A stretch of 64,000 bases of DNA from Actinoplanes aureus (GTDB lineage Bacteria > Actinomycetota > Actinomycetes > Mycobacteriales > Micromonosporaceae), in the NCBI RefSeq assembly GCF_015704865.1, contig NZ_JADQTO010000014.1, positions 1-64,000 on the forward strand, written 5' to 3'. The translations under genes were made by a program, and so were the position numbers. Below the pieces are notes generated by a model. That model saw only the letters and a program-made list of their open reading frames with translations, searched no databases and was not told where the DNA came from. Below, one piece after another: positions 35,199 through 43,581 of the stretch. Each line of letters begins with the position of its first letter. Positions within the stretch are counted from its first letter, which is position 1.

Positions 35199-35313
35199 GG
35201 CCGCCGCCCAATCGTCGAAAGGCGAGCCGGGGAACCAGGTCACTGGGGTGAATCCGCTTTACGCGGTAGGGATTGCTTCCGTCCCGAACCCGTCAGCTAA
35301 CTCGGTCGGCGGT
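35199..35313 (+). promoter_or_regulatory. c-di-AMP (ydaO-yuaA) riboswitch, plus-strand copy
   Basis: The second copy faces the other way: GAGCCGGGGAACCAGG, TGGGGTGAATCCGC, GCGGTAGGGATTGC, CCCGAACCCGTCAGCTAACT and closing GGTCGGCGG. It aligns over its full length with the minus-strand copy, with small indels in the variable loops only. The AAGGAAGGA ribosome site of the 342-residue gene starts four bases after it. The region between the two aptamers (34982-35198) must hold both promoters. Confidence 0.93.
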
Positions 35314-35335
35314 GACAAGGAAGGAACAACTGTTG

Positions 35336-36364
35336 ATGACCGCAAGTCCCCGCCGGTGGCTGACGTTTGCCCTGGCACCGCTCGTGGCCGTTGCGCTGTT
35401 CGTGGCACCCGTCACAATGGCGTCCGCGGCTCCCGGTGGCAGTACACCGACTGCCGAGGACGAGGAAGACGCCCTGATGTCGGACCTGATGGAGTCGACG
35501 AACCGTCGCTTCGTCAACGCGAAGGCTGCCGTCACCGTGTCCCGGAAGAACCAGAAGAAGCTGGCCGCCGACATGGCGGCCGCCGAGGCCCGGCGCGACG
35601 TCCTCATTCCCGAGGTCAACTCGATCGCCCGGCAGCAGTACCAGACCGGCGACCTCAGCGCCGTCGGCTTCCTGCTCAACGCCAGCACGTCGGACGATTT
35701 CATGAGCAAGGCGATCTCCCTGGAGGAGATCAACCGGTTGCACGACGGAAAGCTGCGCGAGCTCAACCAGGCGATCGCCACGGTCACCGAGAAGAAGACC
35801 GCGCTCGACGCCGAGGTCAAGAACGAGCAGCAGCAGCTGACCGCGCTGGCCAAGCAGAAGTCCGCCGCCGAGAAACAGATCGACCTGCTGGGCGGCTCGA
35901 CCGGCATCAACCGGACCATCAACGAAGGCCTGGTCGACGCCAAGTCGAAGGAAGCCGCCCCGGCTCCGCGCAACGCCAACGGCGGGTTCTCCGCCGAGGG
36001 GTGCACCGAGCGGGACGAGACCACCAGCGGCTGTGTGACCAAACGCACTCTGCACATGTACAAGGAAGTGCGCAAGGCCGGCTTCAAACGCTTCGTCGGC
36101 TGTCACCGCAACGGCGGACCGTTCGAGCATCCCAAGGGCCGGGCCTGCGACTGGTCCCTGCAGAAGAGCGGCTTCTCCTCGGCGGACAGCACCGACGAGA
36201 TGAAGTACGGCAACAACCTGACCGCGTTCCTGGTGCGCAACGCCGACCGTCTCGGCATCTACTACGTCATCTGGTACAAGCAGATCTGGTTCCCGGCGAC
36301 CGGCTGGGATTCGTACAGCGGGGTCAGTGACCACACCGACCACGTCCACGTCTCGATGCTCTAG
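35336..36364 (+). CDS. Secreted coiled-coil protein with LAS-peptidase-like C-terminal domain, paralogue (c-di-AMP riboswitch-controlled)
   Basis: A 342-residue paralogue of the divergent gene at 33800-34852. Signal peptide (RRWLTFALAPLVAVALFVAP, cleaved after ASA), coiled coil about 45-200 (VNAKAAVTVSRKNQKKLAAD and more), then a C-terminal domain with CVTKRTLHMYKEVRKAGF, FEHPKGRACDWS, YGNNLTAFLVRN and DHTDHVHVSML. The H-x6-D and H-x-H ligand set is kept. It lacks the Gly/Ser-rich linker of its partner. ATG 35336 is preceded by AAGGAAGGA. Both the coding and riboswitch parts were duplicated and inverted. A terminator follows the stop at once. Confidence 0.85.
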   Translation: MTASPRRWLTFALAPLVAVALFVAPVTMASAAPGGSTPTAEDEEDALMSDLMESTNRRFVNAKAAVTVSRKNQKKLAADMAAAEARRDVLIPEVNSIARQQYQTGDLSAVGFLLNASTSDDFMSKAISLEEINRLHDGKLRELNQAIATVTEKKTALDAEVKNEQQQLTALAKQKSAAEKQIDLLGGSTGINRTINEGLVDAKSKEAAPAPRNANGGFSAEGCTERDETTSGCVTKRTLHMYKEVRKAGFKRFVGCHRNGGPFEHPKGRACDWSLQKSGFSSADSTDEMKYGNNLTAFLVRNADRLGIYYVIWYKQIWFPATGWDSYSGVSDHTDHVHVSML

Positions 36365-36380
36365 CCGTCAGACGAACGAG

Positions 36381-36413
36381 AACGGCCCCCGACCTTGAAG
36401 GTCGGGGGCCGTT
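36381..36413. terminator. Strong bidirectional terminator hairpin
   Basis: AACGGCCCCCGACCTT (36381-36396) and AAGGTCGGGGGCCGTT (36398-36413) are perfect complements around a single base; the real loop is about TTGA. It lies between the convergent coiled-coil and GH65 genes, 17 bases after one stop and 14 after the other. There is no long T-run, but the stem is long and GC-rich. Confidence 0.88.
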
Positions 36414-36426
36414 CCGTGTCGCGGGC

Positions 36427-38790
36427 TCAGTGCACGGCGCGGCGCACCGGTGCCCGGCCGGCCGGCTGGGCCGGCGCCGGGCCCACCGGGATCGGCGGCG
36501 GGATCGCCATGGTCACCGGCCGCACCTGGGTCACCTCGACCTCTTTGCCGTGGTGCAGCAGGGTGAGCCGGGCCTGGCCACCGCCGTTGCGCAGCGAGTA
36601 GGTGACCTCCTCTGCGGTCACGTTCACCCGCAGTCGCAGGCCGCGCCAGAGCAGCGAGAACTCCAGGTTGTTGATCCGGCTGGGCAGGCGCGGGGCGAAG
36701 CTGAGCTGACCGTTGAAGTCACGCATGCCACCGAGGCCGGCGACCAGCGCGATCCAGGACCCGGCCAGCGACGCCACGTGCACGCCGTCACGGGCGTTGC
36801 GGTGCAGGTCGTGCAGGTCCATCAGGGCGGCCTCGCCCAGGTAGTCGTGCGCCAGCTCCAGGTGCCCGGTCTCGGCGGCCAGCACGGCCTGGATGCAGGC
36901 GGACAGCGACGAGTCCCGTACGGTCCGCGCGTCGTAGTAGGCGAAGTTGCGCGCCTTCTCCTCCGGCGTGAACGCGTCACCCCGGATGTACATCGCCATC
37001 ACCAGGTCGGCCTGCTTGATCACCTGCTTGCGGTACAGGTCGAAGTACGGGTAGTTCAGCAGCAGCGGGTACCCCTCCGGCGGAGTGTTCTCGAAGTCCC
37101 ACTCCTGCAGCCGGGTGAAGCCCTCGCACTGCTGGTGCACGCCCAGCTCCCGGTCGTACGGGATGTGCACGGCGGCCGCCGCGTCCCGCCAGGACGCCGC
37201 CTCCTCGTCGTCCACCCCGAACCGGCGGGCCAGGTCCGGGTGCCGCTTGCAGGCGTCCACCGCGGTCATCAGGTTCTGCTGGGCCATCAGGTTGGTGTAG
37301 ATGTTGTCGTTCACCACGGCGGTGTACTCGTCCGGCCCGGTGACGCCGTCGATGTGGAAGCGCCCGTGCCGGTCGTGGTGCCCGAGCGAGCGCCACAGCC
37401 GGGCGGTCTCGATCAGCAGCTCCAGGCCGACCTCACGCTCGAAGTCGTAGTCGCCGGTGGCCTGGACGTACCGGCGGACCGCGTCGGCGATGTCGGCGCC
37501 GATGTGGAAGCCGGCCGTACCGGCCGGCCAGTACCCCGAGCACTCCTGGCCACGGATCGTCCGCCAGGGGAACGCGGCGCCGTGCAGGCCGAGCGTCTGG
37601 GCCCGCTCCCGGGCCAGGTCCAGCGTCGAGTGACGCCAGCGCAGCACGTCGGCCGCGGCCGAGGGCTGGGTGTAGGTGAGGGCGGGCAGGACGAACGTCT
37701 CGGCGTCCCAGAACGTGTGTCCGTCGTACCCCGGCCCGGTGAGACCCTTCGAACCGATCGGGCGCTTCTCGGCCCGGGCACCGGCCTGGAGGGTGTGGAA
37801 GAGGCCGAAGCGGACCGCCTGCTGCACCTCGGGGTCGCCCTCGACCCGGACGTCGGAGTGGTCCCAGAACGCGTCCAGGTAGTCCTTCTGCTGCTGGACC
37901 AGCCCGTCCCAGCCGTCCAGGCGGGCACTGGCCAGAGCCGCGCCGACCTGGTCACGCAGCGCGGGCAGCGAGCGCATGCTGGACCACCCGTACGCCGCCA
38001 GCTTGACCACCCGCAGCTTCTGCCCCGGCTCCAGCCGGCAGGCGACCGTGGTCCGCAGCCAGTCGGGGTGCCCCTCGGTGGTGATGGCGTGCCGGCCCGG
38101 CGTCTCCACCAGATGTTCCATGGCCGAGGCCATCCGCAGGTCGCTCGCCTTGGTCCGGTGGATGAGGATGCCGCCGGCGGGCTGCTCCATCATCTCCTCG
38201 GCCTGCAGCGGCCGGTCCAGCACCGCCGCCACGCGCGGGTCCTTGCTCATCGGCGGGAGCTGCTCGTTCGCCACCAGCTCGGACTGCAGGATGAGCCGGG
38301 CCGCGCCGTCCAGCGGCTCCACCTCGTAGAGGAACGCGACCACCGCACGCTGGGTGAACGAGACCAGCCGCACGGTACGAACGCGCACACCCTGACCCGA
38401 CGGGGACACCCACTCGACGACCCGCTCCAGCGTGCCGGCCCGCAGGTCCAGGCAGCGCTCGTGGGAGCGCAGCTCGCCGTACCGCACGTCGAACGGCTCG
38501 TCGTCCACCAGCAGGCGCATCAGCTTGGCGTTGGTGACGTTGACCATGGTCTGGCCGGATTCCGGGAAGCCGTACCCGCCCTCGGCGTGCGGCAGTGGCC
38601 GCAGCTCGTAGAACGAGTTGAGGTAGCTGCCGGGCAGGCCGTGCGGCTCGCCCTCGTCCAGGTTTCCCCGTATCCCGATGTGGCCGTTCGAGAGCGCGAA
38701 CACCGACTCGGACTGGGCCAGCAGGTCCAGATCCAGCCGGGTCTCCCGGATGTGCCAAGGGTCGACGGGGTAGGCCCGTTCACGGATCAC
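36427..38790 (-). CDS. GH65 disaccharide phosphorylase (maltose/trehalose/kojibiose type)
   Basis: A 787-residue family GH65 enzyme, which cleaves alpha-glucosides with phosphate and releases beta-glucose 1-phosphate. The general acid Glu lies in GVTGPDEYTAVVNDN. Other conserved points are SNGHIGIRGNLDEG at the N-terminal beta-sandwich, GYDGHTFWDAETFVLP in the (alpha/alpha)6 barrel, and KQVIKQADLVMAM before the C-terminal sheet. A proline-rich tail of about 30 residues is extra. GTG 38790 has GAGAGG upstream. The beta-phosphoglucomutase-type gene directly upstream would convert the product to glucose 6-phosphate. Which disaccharide it prefers cannot be read by eye. Confidence 0.93.
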   Translation of the reverse strand: MIRERAYPVDPWHIRETRLDLDLLAQSESVFALSNGHIGIRGNLDEGEPHGLPGSYLNSFYELRPLPHAEGGYGFPESGQTMVNVTNAKLMRLLVDDEPFDVRYGELRSHERCLDLRAGTLERVVEWVSPSGQGVRVRTVRLVSFTQRAVVAFLYEVEPLDGAARLILQSELVANEQLPPMSKDPRVAAVLDRPLQAEEMMEQPAGGILIHRTKASDLRMASAMEHLVETPGRHAITTEGHPDWLRTTVACRLEPGQKLRVVKLAAYGWSSMRSLPALRDQVGAALASARLDGWDGLVQQQKDYLDAFWDHSDVRVEGDPEVQQAVRFGLFHTLQAGARAEKRPIGSKGLTGPGYDGHTFWDAETFVLPALTYTQPSAAADVLRWRHSTLDLARERAQTLGLHGAAFPWRTIRGQECSGYWPAGTAGFHIGADIADAVRRYVQATGDYDFEREVGLELLIETARLWRSLGHHDRHGRFHIDGVTGPDEYTAVVNDNIYTNLMAQQNLMTAVDACKRHPDLARRFGVDDEEAASWRDAAAAVHIPYDRELGVHQQCEGFTRLQEWDFENTPPEGYPLLLNYPYFDLYRKQVIKQADLVMAMYIRGDAFTPEEKARNFAYYDARTVRDSSLSACIQAVLAAETGHLELAHDYLGEAALMDLHDLHRNARDGVHVASLAGSWIALVAGLGGMRDFNGQLSFAPRLPSRINNLEFSLLWRGLRLRVNVTAEEVTYSLRNGGGQARLTLLHHGKEVEVTQVRPVTMAIPPPIPVGPAPAQPAGRAPVRRAVH

Positions 38791-38824
38791 GGTCGTGCCT
38801 CTCGATACCAGAGAAGAGGAGGTC

Positions 38825-39565
38825 TTATTGAGGGAGTAGCTCGGACAGGTCCGTCACGACGATGTCGGCGCCGTTTTCCCGCAGCGCCTCGGCCTGACCG
38901 ACCCGGTCCACCCCGATCACGATGCCGAATCCGCCCGCCCGTCCGGCGGCCACACCGGCCAGGGCGTCCTCGAACACGGCACAGTTCTCCGGGGCGAGAT
39001 CGAGTAGCTTAGCTCCGTACAGGAACGTGTCGGGAGCGGGCTTGCCGGGCAGACCTAGCTCGCGTGCGACCAGGCCGTCCACACGGGCCTCCAGCAGGTC
39101 CGCGATCCCCGCCGCCGTCAGCACGTCCCGGCAGTTGGCGCTCGCCGACACGACGACGCGGCGCAGGCCGGCGGCCTTGACCGCCTTCAGGTACTCCACC
39201 GAGCCGGGGTAGACCTGGACCGCGCCTTCCTTGATCTTCTGCAGCACCAACACGTTCTTGCGGTTGCCGACGCCGTTGACGGTCTCCCGATCGGGGCCGT
39301 CGTCGTGGGTCCCCTCGGGCAGGGTGATGCCGCGGGAGGCGAGGAAAGTCCGGACACCGTCGGCGCGCTGCCGGCCGTCCACGTACTGGTGATAGTCGAA
39401 ACCGGAATCGAAGGGGACGAAGGGCGTGCCGTGGCGTGCCGCCCACGATTCCAAGAACGAATCGAACGTCTGTTTCCATGCGGCATTGTGCACCAACGCG
39501 GTTTGCGTGAGCACTCCGTCAAGATCGAAAAGGCAAGCGGTCACCTGCGAAGGAAGTCCGAGCAC
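38825..39565 (-). CDS. HAD-superfamily beta-phosphoglucomutase-like enzyme
   Basis: A 246-residue HAD protein. Motif I is ACLFDLDGVLTQT (nucleophile and acid Asp), the Thr/Ser of motif II is in VVSASANC, motif III is Lys in GLPGKPAPDTFLYGA, and motif IV is in AVFEDALAGVAAG. The large cap domain (about 25-110) with FVPFDSGFDYHQYVDGRQR fits the beta-phosphoglucomutase group. It would move phosphate from C1 to C6 of glucose. It lies 34 bases upstream of the GH65 phosphorylase gene, the standard arrangement. GTG 39565 is chosen. Confidence 0.9.
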   Translation of the reverse strand: MLGLPSQVTACLFDLDGVLTQTALVHNAAWKQTFDSFLESWAARHGTPFVPFDSGFDYHQYVDGRQRADGVRTFLASRGITLPEGTHDDGPDRETVNGVGNRKNVLVLQKIKEGAVQVYPGSVEYLKAVKAAGLRRVVVSASANCRDVLTAAGIADLLEARVDGLVARELGLPGKPAPDTFLYGAKLLDLAPENCAVFEDALAGVAAGRAGGFGIVIGVDRVGQAEALRENGADIVVTDLSELLPQ

Positions 39566-39656
39566 GCGCCCAATGTAGCCGGACGGGAAGGACGACGAGA
39601 GCGGAAGGGCGGCTTCACATTTCGACGATCGTTCGCACGCCGTTCAACCTGCTGTT

Positions 39657-40184
39657 TCAGCGAGAATCCGGCACGACATCCAAGGACATGCGCAATCCGA
39701 TCGAGGTACCGATCGGACCGGTCGCGGTGGTCACCTCGTCGCACAGCTGATGTGCCAGCCACAGTCCGCGGCCGCCGACCTCGAACGCCTCCGGCGCGCG
39801 CAGATCGTGCAGGCGCTCGCCGGGGATGCCTGGACCGGAATCGGTCACCACGCACCACACCGAACGGTCCTCGACCCGCAGCACCAGCCGCCCGTTGCCC
39901 CCGGCGTGCAGCACCACATTCGTGATCACTTCGTTGACGGCGAGCAGATAGCCGTCCCGGCGATCGCCGCCCAGGCCGAGCAATACCAGCCGACCGGCCA
40001 CCTCGTGCCGGAGAACGGTGATGTCGTCGTGCCCGAAGGAGCAGTCGAGCAAGACGGAATCCCCCGTTGGAGGGGCGGCATCGACCCTCGGCTCCCTCTC
40101 TGGAGCCGAGCGAACGCCGCGTCCGAACCTGTCCTCCACCGTCGTGCAGCCTACGCGCTGTGGCCGTCCGGTGGCGGGAGGCAT
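39657..40184 (-). CDS. HATPase anti-sigma/serine kinase-like protein (RsbW/SpoIIAB type)
   Basis: A 175-residue single HATPase_c_2 domain protein with a disordered 40-residue N-terminus. N box: LLAVNEVITNVVLHAG; G1 box: TDSGPGIPG; G2-like: VGGRGLWLAHQLC. Such proteins bind and inhibit SigB/SigF-type sigma factors or phosphorylate anti-anti-sigma partners. A SigB/SigF-type gene lies far off at the start of this window, but no anti-anti-sigma (STAS) gene is next to it here. ATG 40184 starts the frame with a weak ribosome site. Role inferred from family only. Confidence 0.87.
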   Translation of the reverse strand: MPPATGRPQRVGCTTVEDRFGRGVRSAPEREPRVDAAPPTGDSVLLDCSFGHDDITVLRHEVAGRLVLLGLGGDRRDGYLLAVNEVITNVVLHAGGNGRLVLRVEDRSVWCVVTDSGPGIPGERLHDLRAPEAFEVGGRGLWLAHQLCDEVTTATGPIGTSIGLRMSLDVVPDSR

Positions 40185-40220
40185 CGGCTATCCCGCTCAT
40201 AAGTGGCGCGTGTCGCGCAC

Positions 40221-41522
40221 TCAGCGCCAGCCAACATCAATCCGATCGCCTCGCTCGTCGAAGAAGTGCACCGCTTCCATCCGGACCGAGATCGCCAGTG
40301 GGTGGCCTGGCGAGACCTGTGGGTACGGTGCCAGCCGCACCGCCAGCTCGGCCGGCTTCCGGGCGTGCCGGCCCGGGTCGTTCAGCAGGCTGACCCGGTC
40401 CCGGGACCGCGGCGGTACGGGCAGCTCGGGTGCCGCCGGCCGGGTGAGCCGCTGCAACGCCCCACCGATGCGCTTGAGCGCACCCTCCGGCGGCGCCTGG
40501 TCCTGCACCGGCCCGCCCATCTCGTCCACCACGATCGCGGTGGCGCCGATGTCCAGGTACGCCAGCGACTCGTGCCCGTGGTGCTCGAGGTAGCGGATCC
40601 GGCCCTGGAGGATGTGACCCGGCGTCTGCGGGGTGACCGGGGTGAGCGCCTCGGCCCGGATCCCGACCACGATCCGTTCGCCGTGGTAACGGGTGATCGC
40701 CCGCGCCCGCGGATCGTTCCACGGCATGTAGAGGGTCTGCTCGCCGAAGTTCAGTGCGATGTACTGATCCAGGTGCACGTAGACCGAGGCCTCGAGCAGG
40801 TTCATCTTCGGTGAGCCGAGGAAGGCCGCGACGTAGAGGGTGGCGGGGCGCCGGTAGACGTCGGTGGGCGTACCGCAGTCCTGGAGAATGCCCTTCCGCA
40901 TGATCGCCACACGGTCCGCCATGGTCAGCGCCTCGGCCTGGTCGTGCGTGACGTACATGGTCGTCACGCCGAGCTCCCGGGTCATGCTGGTGATCTCGGC
41001 GCGCAGCTCGGCGCGCAGGCCGCTGTCCAGGTTGGACAACGGTTCGTCCATCAGGAAGAGCCCGGGGCGGCGGACGATGGCCCGGCCCATGGCGACGCGC
41101 TGACGTTGACCGCCGGAGAGCTGGCTCGGGCGGCGGCCGAGCACCTCGCCGATGCCGAGAGCGCCGGCGACGGCACCCACCCGGTCCTGGCGCGGTGCCG
41201 GCTCGACCCCGGAGAGTTTGAGCGGGAAGCCGATGTTCTCCGAGACGGTCATGTGCGGATAGAGCGCAAAATCCTGAAAGACCATGGCGATGCTGCGGTC
41301 GCGCGGAGGCAGTTCGAGGACGGGTTCGCCGTTCAGCAGGATCTCGCCCTCGCTGGGATCCTCCAGGCCGGCGATCATGCGAAGGACGGTCGACTTGCCA
41401 CAACCGGAGGGCCCGAGCAGGACCATGAACTCGCCGTCCTGCACCTCCAGGCTCAGGTTGTCTACGGCGTACGTGCCGTCTGGCCAGATCTTGGTGACGT
41501 CCTTGAGCGCGACGGTGGACAC
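40221..41522 (-). CDS. Sugar ABC transporter ATPase (MsmK/UgpC/MalK family)
   Basis: A 433-residue ATPase: Walker A GPSGCGKST (37-45), Q-loop VFQDFALYPHMT, signature LSGGQRQRVAMGRA, Walker B LFLMDEPLSNLD and switch THDQAEALTMAD. The OB-like TOBE regulatory domain (about 250-350) marks the carbohydrate CUT1 type that can serve several permeases. The C-terminus has an extra proline-rich insert (about 345-390) and then a TOBE-like end. GTG 41522 has GGGGAGG seven bases upstream. Near GH65 and beta-PGM genes, it may energise uptake of the phosphorylase substrate; permease and binding protein are not in this window. Confidence 0.93.
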   Translation of the reverse strand: MSTVALKDVTKIWPDGTYAVDNLSLEVQDGEFMVLLGPSGCGKSTVLRMIAGLEDPSEGEILLNGEPVLELPPRDRSIAMVFQDFALYPHMTVSENIGFPLKLSGVEPAPRQDRVGAVAGALGIGEVLGRRPSQLSGGQRQRVAMGRAIVRRPGLFLMDEPLSNLDSGLRAELRAEITSMTRELGVTTMYVTHDQAEALTMADRVAIMRKGILQDCGTPTDVYRRPATLYVAAFLGSPKMNLLEASVYVHLDQYIALNFGEQTLYMPWNDPRARAITRYHGERIVVGIRAEALTPVTPQTPGHILQGRIRYLEHHGHESLAYLDIGATAIVVDEMGGPVQDQAPPEGALKRIGGALQRLTRPAAPELPVPPRSRDRVSLLNDPGRHARKPAELAVRLAPYPQVSPGHPLAISVRMEAVHFFDERGDRIDVGWR

Positions 41523-41677
41523 CGTCAACCTCCCCGATCGAGTGTGATCCCGATCCCACGACGGTCGGCGATCGGGTACTGACTCTGCGAGTGGCTTCGA
41601 TGGTTCGCCATCGGGCGAAAGTGCCATTCGCACATAGTGATCATTCGATTACGGAGATCTGAACTTCAGAAGATCAG

Positions 41678-41695
41678 CTGTGCACGTGCACAGCA
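41678..41695. promoter_or_regulatory. Perfect 18-bp palindrome upstream of the sugar ABC ATPase gene
   Basis: GCTGTGCACGTGCACAGC is an uninterrupted perfect palindrome in the 205-base gap between the CDP-alcohol phosphotransferase gene and the ATPase gene, 156 bases before the ATPase start. A short CTGAA/TTCAG dyad is next to it. It could be an operator or part of a transcript end. Confidence 0.45.
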
Positions 41696-41727
41696 CGAAC
41701 CGACATAACCGACAACGACCCCGAGGG

Positions 41728-43581
41728 TTACCGGCTCGCCCGCCAGTCGCCGACCGCCGTCACCACGAACGCCCCGCCGACCAGCGCGGCAAGCACCGCT
41801 GTACCGGCCGTGGCGTACCCGAGCAGGGCAGCCAGGACCAGCAGCAACACCCGGCCGTCCCAGCCGAGCGGGGCACCGCCGGCACCGGTCGCCGGCGCGC
41901 CCTTCTCCATCCGGGCGGTCAGGTCGTAGTGCCGCATCGCGAGCATGAACAGCAGCAGGAACACCACCGGCGGCGGCACCGTGCCGTAGAGCCCGACGGC
42001 GGCCACGATCAGGTACTCGCCGGCGCGCAGGGCAGCAGGCACCAGCCAGTCCAGGGCGCCGCCGTGCCGCAGACGCGCCGGAAAACCGCCGATCAGTACG
42101 AAAACCGCGACCAGAGCGAGCAGCCACGGGTAGCGAGACGGCGCCATCAGTCCCACGGTGACCAGCGCGTACGCCGTGAACAGCGCCGCACACGGCAGAG
42201 GCCACCCGATACCGACCCGGCTCAGCACCACCCGCACCAGCGGACCGTCGTCGCGGTGACGCATGGTGTCGACGGTGTTCAGCACGCCGACCCGCATGGA
42301 GAGCGCGCGCAGCGACCGCAGTACCAGCGTGTACGCCGCCGCCAGCAGACCGAACCCGACGACGGCCGCAAGCGTGGTCCGGCCGTTCGTGAACGCGGCC
42401 AGCACGGCGATCAGCGCCCACCGCTCGCCGATCGGGAAGACCACGATCCGTTTCGCCCAGTAGATCAGGGAACCGCGCTGACTCTGCGCCTTCACCGACG
42501 CGGCGCTGAGCCGGGCACCGACGCCGCCCGCGGGCTGCGCGCCTGGATGCGCGGCGGCCTCGTCGTGCAGCGCCCCGTACCAGGTGTCGGTCATGTGCCG
42601 GGCGGTCTGGAGGACGATCGCGGTGATCGCCAGGGGCCACGCGTAGGGCAGGCCGATGCGTTCGGCGCCGGCCGCCAGACCGGCGTACACCGCGTACTCC
42701 TTGGCCCGGTCGGCCATGGTGTCCAGCCAGCCGCCGAACGCGTCGAACTGGCGTGTGTACCGGGCCAGCTGCCCGTCCACGCAGTCCAGCACGAAGCCGA
42801 GGTAGAGCAGCACCGCACCGGCGATCATCGCGATCCGGGAGGCCTGCCAGAACAGCAGGGCGGCTCCGGCCGCGAAGAGCACCGACAGGGCGGTCACCCC
42901 GGTGGGCGTCATCCGCAGCCGGGCGGCCGCCTTGGTCACCCGGGGCGACCAGGTGCTCACCGCGTACGTCGTGAAGAAGTCGTCCTGTTCCTTGACGGCG
43001 AGCCGCAGGCGCGCCGCGTCCTCGTCCACGGCGTCGACCGCGTGCCGTGCGGCGGTCAGCTCCGCCTCGCTGCTCACCTGTTCGGCATGCAGCAGCCGGG
43101 TCCGGGTGGCGACCGGGACCAGCCCGGCCTCGAGCAGGGCCGGCAGCAGCTCGGCCCGGTCGGCGACCTTGTCCAGCAGCGGCAGGTCGGCCGGGGCGAT
43201 ACACATCGCGCCGAGGAAACGCACGGTTCCGGTGCCCGCCGGGGCGGGCACCACCCGGCCGCGGTCCTCCGTCAGGTCGCCGCCCGGCTCGGGGGCGACC
43301 AGTACGGTGCTGCGCCTCGCCGGTTCGGTGGCCAGCATCCACAGCAGGCTCGCGTGGGCGACCAGGTTGTCCGAGCAGATCAGCAGCGGTTCGTTCGCGT
43401 CCCGGGCCTGCCGGGCCAGCTCGCGCAGATGGGTGGCCACCTCGCCCGGCCCGCCGGACCGCTCGACGACCGAGACGCCGGCGGCACGCATCGCCGCGGT
43501 CAGATCATCGGCGAGCCGGCCGGCTTCGGCATCGGGAATCGTCGTCTGAGCAGGGACGGCGCAGAGGAGGGCCAGGGTCAC
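41728..43581 (-). CDS. CDP-alcohol phosphatidyltransferase with N-terminal nucleotidyltransferase-like region
   Basis: A 617-residue fusion. The first 200 residues (TLALLCAVPAQTTIPDAEAG...) look like a degenerate nucleotidyltransferase fold. The CDP-OH-P motif follows at about 270: DCVDGQLARYTRQFDAFGGWLDTMAD, matching D-G-x2-A-R-x8-G-x3-D-x3-D. Many membrane helices then extend to the C-terminus, more than the usual six, so a second membrane module (DUF5941-like) is attached. CDP-OH-P enzymes transfer a phospho-alcohol head from a CDP donor. The order resembles bifunctional inositol-phosphate synthases, which join a cytidylyltransferase to a CDP-OH-P domain, but this N-terminal active site seems lost. 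GTG 43581 has GAGGAG upstream. Confidence 0.85.
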   Translation of the reverse strand: MTLALLCAVPAQTTIPDAEAGRLADDLTAAMRAAGVSVVERSGGPGEVATHLRELARQARDANEPLLICSDNLVAHASLLWMLATEPARRSTVLVAPEPGGDLTEDRGRVVPAPAGTGTVRFLGAMCIAPADLPLLDKVADRAELLPALLEAGLVPVATRTRLLHAEQVSSEAELTAARHAVDAVDEDAARLRLAVKEQDDFFTTYAVSTWSPRVTKAAARLRMTPTGVTALSVLFAAGAALLFWQASRIAMIAGAVLLYLGFVLDCVDGQLARYTRQFDAFGGWLDTMADRAKEYAVYAGLAAGAERIGLPYAWPLAITAIVLQTARHMTDTWYGALHDEAAAHPGAQPAGGVGARLSAASVKAQSQRGSLIYWAKRIVVFPIGERWALIAVLAAFTNGRTTLAAVVGFGLLAAAYTLVLRSLRALSMRVGVLNTVDTMRHRDDGPLVRVVLSRVGIGWPLPCAALFTAYALVTVGLMAPSRYPWLLALVAVFVLIGGFPARLRHGGALDWLVPAALRAGEYLIVAAVGLYGTVPPPVVFLLLFMLAMRHYDLTARMEKGAPATGAGGAPLGWDGRVLLLVLAALLGYATAGTAVLAALVGGAFVVTAVGDWRASR

